This document shows positions 31,494-43,976 of a stretch of DNA of 64,000 bases, in pieces. Position 1 is the stretch's first letter, and the number at the start of each line of letters is the position of its first letter. Under the pieces are notes generated by a model, which worked only from the letters and a program-made list of their open reading frames with translations, ran no database searches and was not told the origin of the DNA. The position numbers and the translations under genes were made by a program. Source of the DNA: Camillea tinctor (lineage: Eukaryota > Ascomycota > Sordariomycetes > Xylariales > Xylariaceae); assembly GCA_022578605.1 (NCBI GenBank), contig MU394103.1:124001-188000 (forward strand). The letters are read 5' to 3'.

Positions 31494-34353
31494 ATGCGCA
31501 GGATACCCGCTTCGGGCTTAACAGCCCTTCTGGGCTTTACGTCCCTAGCCCACGCGCAATGGGACGCATCCCGCTTCGCGTGGTACAAGACCGACGCCGG
31601 CACGGACTTCGCCTCCGCGCTACCCATCGGCAACGGGCGGGTCGCGGCCGCGGTCTACGGGACGCTCGCGGAGCATCTAGCGCTGAACGAGAACTCAATC
31701 TGGAGCGGGCCATGGCAAGACCGGGCTAACCCCAACGCGCGCGGCGCGCTCGCCGAGGTGCGGTCGCAGCTCATAGACGGGAACGTCACGGGGGCTGGGC
31801 AGAACGTGCTGGCGAACATGTCCGGCACCCCGGTGTCGCCCCGGCAGTACCAGCCCCTGGGGAACCTGACTATCGACTTCGGACACGCGACGGCAGCAGA
31901 CGTGACGGATTATTTCCGGTACCTGGATACGTACCAGGGGACTGCGTTTGTGAGCTATGTGTACGGTGGGGTGAATTACACGTGGGTTACCCGTGCGCTA
32001 TGAAGTTACTTTTTATTATGTGTTTCTAAGCTAGATTTGGGTTTTTCTTCCAGGCGGGAATACGTAGCCAGCTATCCCTACGGCATCTTGGCCATACGGC
32101 TTAGCGCAGACCAGGCTGGCGCGCTGGATGCCAATGTATCCTTGTCGAGAACCCAGAACATGATATCTCAGACAGCGTCATCTACTGATGGCACACATGC
32201 TGTCTTCCTGGGAGGAGATAGCGGCCAGGATGTTGAGCCTATTGCTTTTTCTTCCGCGGCCCGGGTCATCAGTTCCGAGGGTAAGTTGGATGGATGACTA
32301 TATTCTACGATGTTACTATGAAATCACTCACATTTATAATCTTACCAGGAACTATCAGCGTTTCGGGATCGTCGATATCGGTCACCGGTGCAACCACTGT
32401 AGACATATTTTTCGACGCCGAGACTTCGTACCGCTACTCCAGCCAGAGCGAGTGGGAAGCAGAACTAGCCCGTAAACTAGATGCGGCTGTCGCTGCGGGC
32501 TACGATGCAGTCCAGAGTGCAGCGATCGAAGATACCACTGCACTGATAGGAAGGGTCAAGCTCGATCTTGGTTCTTCCGGATCGGCAGGCAACGAAGATA
32601 CCACAACGCGGCTGGAAAACTATAGGGACAACCCTGATGCAGATCCTCAGCTACCCGTTCTCATGTTCAATTTTGGGAGGCACTCCCTGGTCGCTTCGTC
32701 TAGAGACACCGGGCCTCTATCGATCCCAGCGAACCTTCAGGGGATATGGAACAAGGACTTTGAGCCGGCCTGGGGTAGGTGAGTGATGAACTTCTTAGAA
32801 GAGGAGGTCCACGAACTATAAACTAACCGTAGGGATACAATATAGTAAATACACCGTAAGTGCATCCCTTTCCTATCAATACTACGCAATTATCAATACC
32901 ACGCAATATGGAGACCTAGGTAAAGTAGAAAGCTCGCTTACCAGACCTTGCTCCCGGGATAGATCAATATCAACATCCAGATGAACTATTGGCCTGCGGA
33001 GGTCACGAACCTAGCGGAGACGACCAAGCCGCTATTCGACCTTCTCGGGGTCGCGCTCCCCCGTGGCCAGAAAATGGCCAAGGACATGTATGGTTGCGAC
33101 AACGACGGCTTTGTACTCCACCACAACATCGACGTGTGGGGCGACGCAGCGCCGACGGACTATGGAACACCGTGGAGTAAGCCGTCACCTTCTTTCTCTT
33201 ACCTCACATTAAGTACCTTTGCAACCCCTTGCCTCCATTTCCCACGATCTCACACTATCTTTTAATCTCAATAAAAGCTCTAAGAATATTAACCCTCCCC
33301 GCAGTGATGTGGCCCATGGGCGGCGCCTGGCTAGCCCAGCACCTAATCGAGCACTTCCGCTTCACCAGGAACCTGACCTTCCTCTCCACCGTCGCCTTCC
33401 CGCTCCTCAGCGCCTCCTCGCGTTTCTACAGCGGGTGCTACCTGTTCGCGTGGGGGGCCGGCTCCGAGCAGTACCTCACCACGGGGCCCTCCCTCTCCCC
33501 GGAGAACAGCTTCCGTGTGCCCGCGGGCTGGGCCCAAGCCAACAGCAGCGAGTCCATCGACGTGAGCCCGCAGATGGACAACTCGCTGCTGAGCGCCCTC
33601 TTCGGGGCCGTGGCCGAAGCCTGCGACGCCCTCGGCATAAGCAGCGACGATGACGACTGCCAGAGCGCGCGCGCGGCGCTCCCCCGCCTGCGCCCCCCGC
33701 GCACCGGCTCCTACGGGCAGATCCTCGAGTGGCGCCGCGAGTACGCCGAGGCCGAGCCGGGGCACCGGCACATGTCTCCGCTGTGGGACCTCTTCCCGGG
33801 GAGCGCGTTCAGCCCGCTCGGCGCGCCGTCCCTCGCGGCGGCGTCGCGCGCGCTGCTCGAGCACCGCCTCGCGGCCGGGAGCGGCAGCACGGGGTGGAGC
33901 CGCGCGTGGGTGGTGGCGCTGTACGCGCGGCTGGGTGACGGGGCGGCGGCGTGGGAGCAGGCGGTGGCGTTCCTGCGGAGGTTCCCGGGCGCGAATCTGT
34001 GGAACACGGATTCGGGCCCGGGGAGCGCGTTCCAGATCGATGGGAACTTCGGGTTTGTGGCCGCGGTGGCGGAGATGCTGGTCCAGAGCCATGAAGTGGT
34101 GCATTTGCTGCCGGCGACGCCGACGGTGGAGGGGGAGGTGACGGGGTTGGTGGCGCGCGGGGGGTTCGTGGTGGAGGGGATGAGGTGGGAGGGGGGTAGG
34201 CTGGTGCAGGCGGATGTGGTGTCGAGGAATGGGGGGGTGTTGGCGCTGAGGGTGCAGGATGGGGTGGCGTTTGAGGTGGATGGTGAGGTTTATGAGGAGC
34301 CCTTTTTGACGGAGGTGGGTGGTGTGTATCATGTGAAGCCTGTAGCAAGTTGA
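31494..34353 (+). CDS. Secreted GH95 alpha-L-fucosidase
   Basis: A six-exon model gives 805 aa, the usual GH95 size: 31494-31981, 32054-32280, 32349-32778, 32846-32855, 32963-33176, 33305-34353. A signal peptide (1-21, ending LAHA before Gln22) indicates secretion. Family blocks include ALPIGNGRVAAAVYG, LNENSIWSGP, NYTREYVASYPYG, LQGIWN, MNYWPAEVTNLAE, HHNIDVWGDAAP and SPEN. The later blocks include ILEW, HMSPLWDLFPG and FQIDGNFG. The Glu of ILEW and the Asp of FQIDGNFG correspond, as I recall, to the acid and a base-assisting residue of the inverting bifidobacterial enzyme. Substrate would be terminal alpha-1,2-L-fucose or a related galactoside in plant polymers. The fourth exon is only 10 nt. 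The last exon is very GC-rich. Confidence 0.92.
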
Positions 34354-36857
34354 TATTGATAGGGATCCGTAAGAAGATGAACTTTATAGAGAAATATTTA
34401 TTGTTAAATATTTACTATGAACAAGGCATTTATCTAAGTTAAGTTTTTCACGTTTGCATTCATGTCACTGTAGTTAAATTGGCTTTCATTTCCAATTTAG
34501 GATTTACTTGTTAAGAGAATCTGTATCGGAATTGAAAAAGCATCTATATAAAGCTTCACACCGTATAGAACTCATAAGCCGTTGGCTTCATCCCATTTAT
34601 TCTTACATAACCACCTCGGTACCTCTAATAACTAGTTGTATACACATGAATCCTAAGTATGGATTTGTGTCACCACGCTATACCGGTTACATGTATTCAA
34701 AATAGCTACCGTAAAAGGGGTTAGAGTAGGTATACAACGTCCTTTGATCAATATTCGGTACTTGGTACCACCTTTTGGCTAGGACTCACAATTTTACATT
34801 CGTAAAATATGCACCTGTATGGTATCTTCCCATAACTCTCCCGACCATGGACACATATACAAAAGTTAGAAGTGTTCTCATTCCCGAGCGAGGTCACAAC
34901 AGCAAAGTTATCTTGGGAGGTGTCCCCCCACATCCCCGCAAACAAACCTCCAAAAGACGACATGAAAATTGGAGTTTGAATCTTTGTCGATCAAATAGGG
35001 AGCAAGAGATTTATCAATCTAAGGAAAGTTTATAAATAGGTGGTAGTTGTTGATACTTAGACCGGACGTGAGAATTCCGGTTGAGTACTGTGCAAGTAGG
35101 TATATCTACTTAGCCCTATCCTACGTAGCTAGGTTAAGCTTTTAGACCACACCACCCATTCATCATGTATATATAGATATAGTACATCCGTATAAATCTC
35201 ATCTGTATCACTTCATCGCAAAGTATCCTTTTGGTCTCCAACGGTTGTTGGCTATCTATGCAGTACGTAATTTCGATTTGTTGTGTATAGTTGCCGACCC
35301 GAGCGTTCCCGAAAGTTCAAGACACGGGATCACACTTTGATAGCAACGGGTAAAAGCGATTCGTAGGCGTAGGTAGGATGAATGGTCGGTCATGGTTTTA
35401 GATCGACAGGTACCTACAAGACGGAGTTTGCTGGTTGGTAGATTATTCGTTGCAACGATACGCAGCGTGACCCAGATTTGGAGGAACCGTTCAGTGGAGG
35501 AGGGTTACGTAGAATAGCCAATAAGTGAGGAGAATTACAAACATCACTGAGCGGTGAGAGACTACAGTAGATCAGCTGAAGTGCGTGCATAGAAAAACTG
35601 CAAAAGCATCATAAAATTGATAGACAATGCATGAAGATCATAGAATATAATAAGTATACTGGCTGACGGGTAATTTACAAAAGTATAACTTACATACCAC
35701 TAACAAGAAAAGGATGCGGGGATATGAGGATGTGAGGATACAAAGGTTACGAGGATGAACCTAGTTAGTGGTTCGGCTTGAAGCGGCTCTTGCTGATTGG
35801 GGCAGAATTATTGGAACAGCAATTGGGGAAATGATGCACAGGATTTATCTGGGCGCAGTCATGTAGGTGGTCATGATGTAAGTCTGTTGAGTCTGTAAGG
35901 ATGGTAAAGGACGGGCAGCAGCTGCACTTAAAGGCAAGAGGCCCCGAGTCTAAGCACTTAGGGGAACAGTACGCATAAGTGTTGGCCGAGCTATTGCGTG
36001 TACCTACCTTTGGAGGAAATAGGGGGCCTCGAGGGTTCCCTCTAAACCCCTAGCGCGTCAGGACCCTCTAAGCCCCTCCAACCCCTCCATCCATCCAGTG
36101 GGCTCCGCTTACAAGATCGAAACCGGACAACCCGTGTCATGTGCAAAGCAGGAATTAAAAGAAAAAAAAGAGAAACATTGTAATAATGTACACTCGGAGT
36201 CGGAACGGAGCAAAAAAAACACAATGCATCAAAGCCGAGCATTGACAATTTCCATTGCGAAATATTTACCTATTACCTACAACAAACGGTTGACGCGCTT
36301 ACGTTATGAGGTCAGGGCTACATCTATGGTGGGGTTCAAGTAGGTATTCAATGCCAGTGGTTTTATGGTTTACGGCCGTCGGCCGTGGTACCGAGTTACT
36401 CCGACCACCTTAAACCTGGAGCTTGAATACCTAAAACAGAGAGAGACAAAGAAAAAATAGTGTAGGCAGTTACGACTCAAGACCCAGCAAGGAAGGGGGA
36501 TAGGGAAAAAAGGGAGAAGGGGGGAAAGCGTAGCAGGAATGGGAGGTTAGTAAGTTGGAAGTACCTACCCGTAGAGACTTACACCTTCACCTTCCCAACT
36601 TCGGTCAAATTACTCAATCACTTCATAATTCTTCTCTTCCTCAATCCACTATTTGAACACAACTATTTCCCTCCCAACTTTTTGACTTTTCTTCTCTTCT
36701 TCTTTTTTCTTCCTTCAATCCTTTTATAAACTTACTACCCTTTGTCTTCTTAAACCTAAAACCACAACAGCCACTCCGCTTACACCTCTTTGACGACCAT
36801 CTATATCAGCTATACTTTGCTAGTATAAGTCCAAGCACAAGCACAGGCACAGGCACG
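34354..36857. other. Gene-free stretch of 2.5 kb; pyrimidine-rich arginase promoter at right end
   Basis: No supported gene is present. From about 36580 to 36760 the plus strand is strongly CT-rich (TTCTCTTCTTCTTTTTTC-type runs). Just before the start codon lies a short CA-rich repeat (AGCACAAGCACAGGCACAGG). Both are common in fungal promoters and 5' UTRs. Confidence 0.55.
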
Positions 36858-38015
36858 ATGAACACGTCTATGATCAAATCAAAGTTCCTCTCCAACCCGG
36901 AGGACCTCGGAGTGGTTGCTGTTGGCTTTTCCGGTGGTCAGGTACATTCTTCTGTTCCGTTTAAGTGTGTGAATTAGCTTTAGCCAAACTTCGGAAGGCT
37001 GACCATCGTGGGCTATGCGCCTCTCCCTCCTTCTCTAGTGCAAACCTGGTGTCGATGCTGCCCCCTCAGCCTTGATCGAGTCAGGCCTGCTGACGCAGCT
37101 GCGCGATGAGCTCAACTACAAGCTCCACGGCGACGACACGGTCCACCTCTACACCGACCTCGTGCCCAAGGATGACCCGCCCTACCGGAACATGAAGAAC
37201 CCCAAGGCTGTCAGTGCTGTCACGCAGCGTCTATGCGACCAGGTCTACTCGCATGCGAAGGAAGGCCGCATGGTGCTGACCCTAGGCGGTGACCACTCCA
37301 TCGCCATCGGCACTATCTCCGGTACCGCCAAGGCTATCCGCGAGCGCCTCGGCCGTGAGATGGCCGTCATCTGGGTCGATGCTCACTCTGACATCAACAC
37401 CCCCGAGACGAGCGACTCTGGCAACGTCCACGGCATGCCCGTGAGCTTCCTTACCGGCCTTGCCAAGGAGGACAAGGAGGAGTACTTCGGGTGGCTCAAG
37501 CCAGACAACCTGATCAGCGTGCGAAAGCTCGTGTACATCGGTCTGCGCGACGTCGACCCCGGTGAGAAGAAGATCCTGCGTGAGAATGGTATTAAGGCGT
37601 TCAGCATGTTCGACATTGACCGGTAAGAGATTTCTTCTTCCTCCTTCTCTCCATACCCCCTTTTTCATTCCAGGTTGCTAATGTGAATATAACAACCTGC
37701 AGCCACGGTATCGGCCGCGTCGTTGAGATGGCGCTGGCGCACATCGGCACCGACACTCCCATCCACCTGTCCTTCGACGTCGATGCGCTGGACCCCATGT
37801 GGGCTCCCAGTACGGGTACGCCGGTGCGCGGAGGCCTGACGCTGCGCGAGGGCGACTACATCTGCGAGAGCGTGCACGAGACGGGAAGCCTGGTGGCCAT
37901 TGACCTGGTAGAAGTGAACCCGAGCCTGGCGGCGGATAAGGACCACGGCGGTAGTGAGACGGTGCGAGCGGGGTGCTCGCTTGTGCGGTGCGCCCTTGGT
38001 GAGTCGCTGTTGTGA
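36858..38015 (+). CDS. Arginase
   Basis: Exons 36858-36941, 37039-37622 and 37703-38015 encode 326 aa, the normal length. Arginase hydrolyses L-arginine to ornithine and urea, with a binuclear Mn centre. The metal motifs are intact: GGDHS (111-115), DAHSD (142-146) and SFDVDALDP (246-254). The segment VHGMP, which contacts substrate, follows the second motif. No mitochondrial presequence is obvious, so a cytosolic enzyme as in other fungi is expected. The intron acceptors are TTCTCTAG and CAACCTGCAG. Codon use is GC-rich and biased, consistent with a highly expressed housekeeping gene. The name caga/car1-type is family knowledge, so no symbol is given. Confidence 0.95.
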
Positions 38016-40242
38016 GCGGCCCATCTCCTCCTTCCTTCCTACACCCTCATCCTCACCCTCACCCTCCCCTCCACCTTTTCTCCTTGGTCTTCCTTTTTTT
38101 GGACATTCGGGATAGACAGATATCAAAGATAGATAAGAGGGACAATACTGCGAAGGCAGAGTATAGAATGTATCGACGATGGTTGGTAGATTGGAATGAT
38201 GTACCTCATATGGTAGTCATACCTTTGTAGGATCTGCTCGTCATTTGAGTGGTACCATTATTACGTACATAGAAAGCAGCACGCATGGCGCCATACCCGT
38301 TCGTCATTGAGGCGGACTGGCATTTTCACGGCTGGCTGCATGATGACGATGATAACCAGAAGAATAAAAAATTGATACCTATATTACAAGATTTCCCACA
38401 AGCTTGGCGGGTTTTTCATGTATGTATATGTTTTTTATACCTTCTTCTCCGCTTGACGATGCACGTTAGGATTAGGTACATTACATATTCAACTGCAATC
38501 AAGTCAGGGGTCTTCTCTCTCCCCCGGTATGATGCGTACACTATTTATTGATGGATTGGACTATTCCGTATTCCATATAGTCGACTTGGGTACATGGACT
38601 ACAGCTGTCATGACCAAACCCATGTAAGGTTACAAGTTTTACCAGCATTTCTTGCGGGCGACAGATTGGGGTTAGTGTTCCGGCCGCTTTAACAGGCCTC
38701 GGCTCACCCCGCCATCAGGTACCCATCAGCCACGTGCCCTGAGACACCTTATTTATGAAAGATTTTATGCAAGAATGAAACAACGGAATTTCTTACTTAA
38801 ACGGTCTGTGACTGTGACGGTGACGGTCCCGGTCCCGACCATCCCGTCTCATCCACTCCGTCCGTATGCATCTTGAGAGGCGGCCGGTTTTGGTGTTGCA
38901 AAACCAGACACCGGCCAGAATTGGCTGCCCGGCCACATGCTATTTTTATCTTTGATCCCTCACTACCTTCTTTCTTTTAAGCAACAGGCCTACTTTCTCT
39001 CAACACACATTGCCGACTTAATTCATGTGTGCTGGAAATGTCGTTGGTCAACCGCCATACCCAAGCTTTTTCTTGAAGACGCTTCCTTGAGCGACTACTT
39101 AGACGCCCGAAGATAAGCCGACATCAACTAGACGTCGGTTTCCTGTTGAACCAACCCGCGAAGAGTGTGAACTACCTGTTCCGGTTCCCACGAGCTCATC
39201 ATGGAAACACGACGTAAGTTGACCTCTTAAACCCTCTAAGCCAGCAGTTTATAATTTACACCGTATTGAGCTATAATATCAATAAGAGGACCTAGAATAT
39301 CCGTTCACCATGTCATAATAATATTGCTAAGAATATCGAGATATATATCTACCGAGGCATCATATTACTAGATAATGTAGGCTATTTCCTTATTTTTCTT
39401 TTTGTATTTTTATTGGTACCTTATGTGAGGTACAAGCAATAAAGAGGAATTACCTAGTCCATGGCAAGTTTTATTTCGTATTTATACAAGTATGATGAAG
39501 AACCGCGTGACAATTATTTACCTAATTGAGTCTCTATAGCCTCTCGAAATATTTAGTCAACCGTCCAAACATATTAACCCATGATGAGCAAATCTACTCC
39601 TAAAGCTCGATGGTAGCTAAATAGCATTAGAGATATTGATTTCGAATCTACTTACCTGTTCCGCCACCTTCAGTGAACATCTTCGTGAAAATCCTCCTTA
39701 CTAGGAGTAAGTGAAGTCTAAAATTCGAATGTCATTATCGTGGATCGCAAGGTGAAGTAAGAAAGAAACTGTGACCTGCTGTTGCGTTAGGCACACTGCA
39801 TCTCAAACCGAGTGGGCGAAATTCATGAGTCAAGGATAGCGGCCCATAATTAGGCGTGAACCACGATGGCGTGTCAGGTATCTTTCCTATTAGTTGCCGG
39901 ATAATCTATTCGTTCAAGTAACATTCGGAAGGGGGAGGGTCTATTTGGCTGCGCAAGGTACAAAAGGGGCTTGACTATTATTACTCGATTTTGACCCAAC
40001 CACAATGAATCCTGCCACGGTCTAGAAACGGGCTACTCAGGGGAGATGGAACTATGAGATGCCTGCCTACTGCAAACTAGCTATAAATGTGTTAGGACTT
40101 CCCCGAGACTTTGACGGAGGGCTTTCTGCCCCTTGTTACTACTCACTTGACAAATCCTCACCCACAAGACATTATTTTCACCTCCAATCTCGTCTTTCTT
40201 TAATAAGTATTCAGCTATCCATCTCACTTTTCAGTAAAAAGA
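38016..40242. other. Gene-free stretch of 2.2 kb
   Basis: No supported gene. At 39200-39220 an ATG followed by four codons runs into a GTAAGT donor (GAAACACGACGTAAGTTG) after a GC-rich leader, then AT-rich DNA. This looks like the 5' end of a gene whose remainder is missing. The right part (about 40100-40240) looks like a pyrimidine-rich promoter for the DUF3435 relic. Confidence 0.45.
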
Positions 40243-42832
40243 ATGAAACCCAAAAGAGGACCGACAAAAAAGAATTACATGAAGCGAGATTTAAGAATCG
40301 ATCCTGCCATTATTAACAATAAACACGTCCCTAAGAATGTCACGGATTATACCAAACAGCAATATGATCGCTTGCTTGAAATCTGGGATGATTTGTCAGT
40401 ATTGAGACCTCGGCCACGCTCTTGCCTTTTGCTGTCAATCTTACACCGTTCTAGTGTCGCGAATTTCAGCACCAATAAATCCGACCCCAGAGCAGTTGAG
40501 CGGCTTGAAGACCTTAAAGAGTTCGTGTATCGAATATGTATGCAAATTAAGGCTGGTAAGCGCCCAGGCGAGGATATGGCCTTCGCTGGGATCAAATCTT
40601 ATTGGAAAAGATTTACTGCCGGATACGCACGAGAAAGAGGCCTAATACCAACCAAGAATATGGAATCTATAACAAACGTTCGTCAAAATGAGTCCTAGAT
40701 GCCGAGGAAACCACTAACAGGCAACAGGCAATAGACCCGGGTGGTGAAATAGGGAGGCTCTTCGATCTTAAACCAGATAGTGGTCCGAGGAATCATGCCA
40801 CTGCAGCCGTGTTTATATGGATAGGAGAGTTTCTGTGGACTCGAGACTGGAAGATATTTGCGCGCCCACGCTTGCGAGTGGACCTCTGGGCACTTCTATG
40901 TCTCTCAGCCTACACATCTGCTCGTGTGTCCGACAACATAGAATCTACCGCCAGACCAAACAGCGATACTGGACTGTACTACAAGGTTTCTATACGGGTT
41001 TTCCCCTCCGCTATTCACTATCCACTTCTAACTCCTGGTTTAGCACGCGAAGCTGATCGCGTTTCGAAATGAGGATGGAGAGACTGAATTTTCTATGCAA
41101 ACGACCAAGTTCTTGAAAGCACGAAACCCCGAATCGAGCAAGTTGTATGTGCAGCTTTTGTCTTGGACACCAGCTATGACGATATGCTAACCGCGTTCAG
41201 GCCCATGCCAGACATTCATGAGGGCCGATTCCAGGAAGCTAGACCTCTATATATGAATCCAATGCTTTTTCACCTGGTTATTTTCATCGCGAATGGGGCA
41301 CTCCGAGACTACAGAGGAAAAGAAGGCTTGCTCAAGCTCCTGGATGTTAGGCTTGGCCCTGACCAGCCTAAAATGGTTATTTCTTGGGATAGAATGGTAT
41401 TGTCTAACCCTATCTTTTCAGGTCCCAGTGGTAAAATCCTAGGCGCAAACGCCTTTAGCAAAGTGCTACGAGAACTAGGCATCAGAGCTGGATTTCCCGA
41501 TCCCCCAAGTCTACAATGCTTTCGATCAGAGGGCCTGACAAGAATAGGTATGTTCACTACCCGGGCATAAAGGGTGAAACTCATGGTGTCAGATTCGGAC
41601 CCCCAATACTCGGACACACAGAGGCTCAAACTTGCCGGCCATGGAAATAATGATATCCAACGACAACACTACGCAAGCAGAAACCCAGGAATTGATAGCC
41701 AGGCCGCATATCTCGAGGCACGAGGCCGCGAAGTCGTCGTCGCGGATTATTTCCGTGAGCTCGAAGTCCCATGAGAGCCAGCTCTATGACACTCACTACC
41801 GCTGAAGGAAAAAGAACGCTTAGTCCAGACGGAGGAGTACAAAAAAACCGAGTCTAAGATTTTGGCATTGTCAAAGAGAAAGAGGTGTGACCTAGACGTT
41901 GCGGGACCGGGTGAGAGTCCCTCTGACGAGTCTGAAATAGTATTTCACCCGATTCGAAAGCATAGGAGACATCTCCAGAAGCTTGAGGACGAAGAGCTGA
42001 AAGACTATTGGAAGAACACCTCCACAGAGTCTTTTGTTGGATCTCAGCCATATATTTGTCGAGGGGTCGACCGTCCATTTTCACGACTTCGTCCTGCTCT
42101 TCCCTATCGCCAGCGACTAGCAGACCTTTTGCTTGTCCCTGCAAAGCTCCGGAGCGAAGAAGGAAAGAATGCCATACTGGCTTTACTCGCCCTTTACGAA
42201 AGCGCCTCAGAAGTTCACCGCCCTGGTCTTGACAAGTCACATTGCTCATGCCCGAAGGAAAAGAAGCCGTAAGTTTACTATCTATCCTACTTCTTTACAC
42301 GCAAAAATCTTACTAGGTAATTAGGTCACACTTACACGTCTATCAATGCAAGAAAAGGCAGTTCCCATTTATGGAATTCTGTTTTTTCTGTAATATTTGG
42401 CTGGATGACCGCGATGCCTGGGAGCAAGACTGTTCGCGTCATCTAAAGGAGGACAGCCTACCACAAGAACTAAACTGGCAGAAGGTGGAAACTACTTTCC
42501 TCCCAGGCTTCTGTCCTTTTTGCTTGTGGGACTCGAGCCTCACTGCTTCTATGCGTCTGAAGCCGTTCTGTTCCGTGTCAGAGTGGGAGGCACATATTCG
42601 CTCACATAACCAACCCTGGCAGACGGCATGCCCCGACGGGCGTTGCCATGACAGGTTCGGGGACGCGGACTCGTTCTACTATCACATGCACGACATACAC
42701 CGGATCCCAAAGCGATTACTTATTCCATTGGCACAGAAAGACGGCAAAAGGAAGGCCAGCGATGACCTTGGAGTCCACCAACCGGCGACGAGGATCAAGA
42801 CGGAATATAAATGGAATAACACCTATCTCTAG
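40243..42832 (+). pseudogene. Decayed DUF3435 (FluG-like) tyrosine-recombinase gene with C-terminal zinc fingers
   Basis: Broken reading frames line up in DUF3435 order. The N-terminal block has TDYTKQQYDRLLEIWDDL and IKSYWKRFTAGYARERG. The core has FLWTRDWKIFARPRLRVDLW and YTSARVSD, and the C-terminal core has LAGHGNNDIQRQHYASRN and IDSQAAYLEARG. The tail is Cys/His-rich: CFFCNIWLDD, CPFCLWDSS, then HIRSH and CPDGRC...HMHDIH. Damage includes frameshifts near 40690 and between about 41040 and 41165, and in-frame stops TAA 41568-41570, TGA 41772-41774 and TGA 41787-41789. An 89-bp intron (42269-42357) still joins the zinc-finger tail in frame. DUF3435 proteins are tyrosine recombinases, including the captains of Starship elements. 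Whether this one was a captain cannot be told. It is not functional as it stands. Confidence 0.8.
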
Positions 42833-43306
42833 GTCAGGAACCGTTTCAAGTGGTCCTATGTTTTGGGTTGAGGTCTACTGAACAGAGAAGGGAACAGGAG
42901 TGAAGACTTCAGCTACTTAGGACGGCGGGCGGGTAGTTCTAGCCAGAGTCTGGAAGTGGACGGAACAGACATGAGATAGGTATGTACCTAGGTAATGCAT
43001 TCTGGTTAGGATGTAGGTAGCATTTTTTTTTTTTGTTTTAAACCGCAAAACAACCAAACAAGTCCACCTGGCCATCGTGCTCCTCTTTCGACAGACTGAG
43101 ATAATTGATTCATGTGGGCAGGTGTGCATCCTCGTTCCAGGTGGCAAGCTGTTCCTCACGATAAGGCATTACCAGGCTGCCAGGGCAGCAGGGGTGGCAA
43201 GGATTGTGGGGGCAGCGCTGAGGTCTCATTGGGTTCCGTCCCGCTGGGAACTCCCCCATCCGCGCTAGGTACCCAGCAGCACGGGGCGGTTGGATTCCCA
43301 ACAGCG
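42833..43306. other. Intergenic, no gene seen
   Basis: This is 474 bp containing a T-run at 43023-43035. Short frames at 43077-43327 occur on both strands without family features. Confidence 0.45.
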
Positions 43307-43789
43307 CTATTGGTCTCCCACGTTTAGCTCATCTGCAGCATCGCAGACTAGGAATAGGGGTTGTTGATGGCGTTGGCTACATAGGTCAATACGGCTAAAT
43401 CTGGGGTGGTTCATTACTAAAAATGTACCCTTCATGTCAGTGTGACAAAGGGACCGTTTGTACAAAGGATCCACTGTGTACTTAAGTAGTGGAGATTCCC
43501 CCAGTACCTCCATCTCTCCTAATACAACCCAGCGTTCTACATTCACATACATTCCATGATACTTCACAAGGTGGCTTGGTCTTGTGTGGTGTAACCAACA
43601 CCACTTATCCAGATCGGATGCCCAAAATAGAACATTAGCCAGATTGATACAATCAGGGCAGCGAGCAAAAGCGGACGACCGACCGAAGGCTATGCGCAAG
43701 AGACGAGGTTGATCATTACTCGGCAAGATAATCGGGTATGCTGACCTTTTTGGTGGACGGAACGGCGAGTCTAATTGGTATAGCATCAT
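43307..43789 (-). CDS. Hypothetical protein, 160 aa
   Basis: An open frame starting with ATG at 43789. I recognise no domain. The sequence is rich in Trp and Cys in its middle (WASDLDKWCWLHHTRP) and ends CDAADELNVGD, so it does not look like random translation, but nothing confirms it. It lies in a low-density accessory stretch to the right of the decayed recombinase and has the same orientation as the next two minus-strand frames. It could be a single exon of a longer degenerate gene. Confidence 0.35.
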   Translation of the reverse strand: MMLYQLDSPFRPPKRSAYPIILPSNDQPRLLRIAFGRSSAFARCPDCINLANVLFWASDLDKWCWLHHTRPSHLVKYHGMYVNVERWVVLGEMEVLGESPLLKYTVDPLYKRSLCHTDMKGTFLVMNHPRFSRIDLCSQRHQQPLFLVCDAADELNVGDQ

Positions 43790-43976
43790 AGAGAGCAGTC
43801 GGTGCGTTTTGCTGGAAGAAAGTAATAATTCTGCACCTTCTACCTCAGTCTGTGGTTACTACTTAATAATACATCAATCCTAGAAGAAACTTTCTGCGTA
43901 TATGATAGTAGATACAGTATTATACCTAAACTATGACCCCGATCCACCAGACGTTTCTAGTCCTTGTTCTCTAAGG

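Noticed and set aside
33343..34332. 329-aa open frame antisense to the fucosidase last exon
   Set aside because: It is His/Arg/Pro-rich shadow translation of a GC-rich coding exon with strong third-position bias. The sense frame carries clear GH95 motifs.
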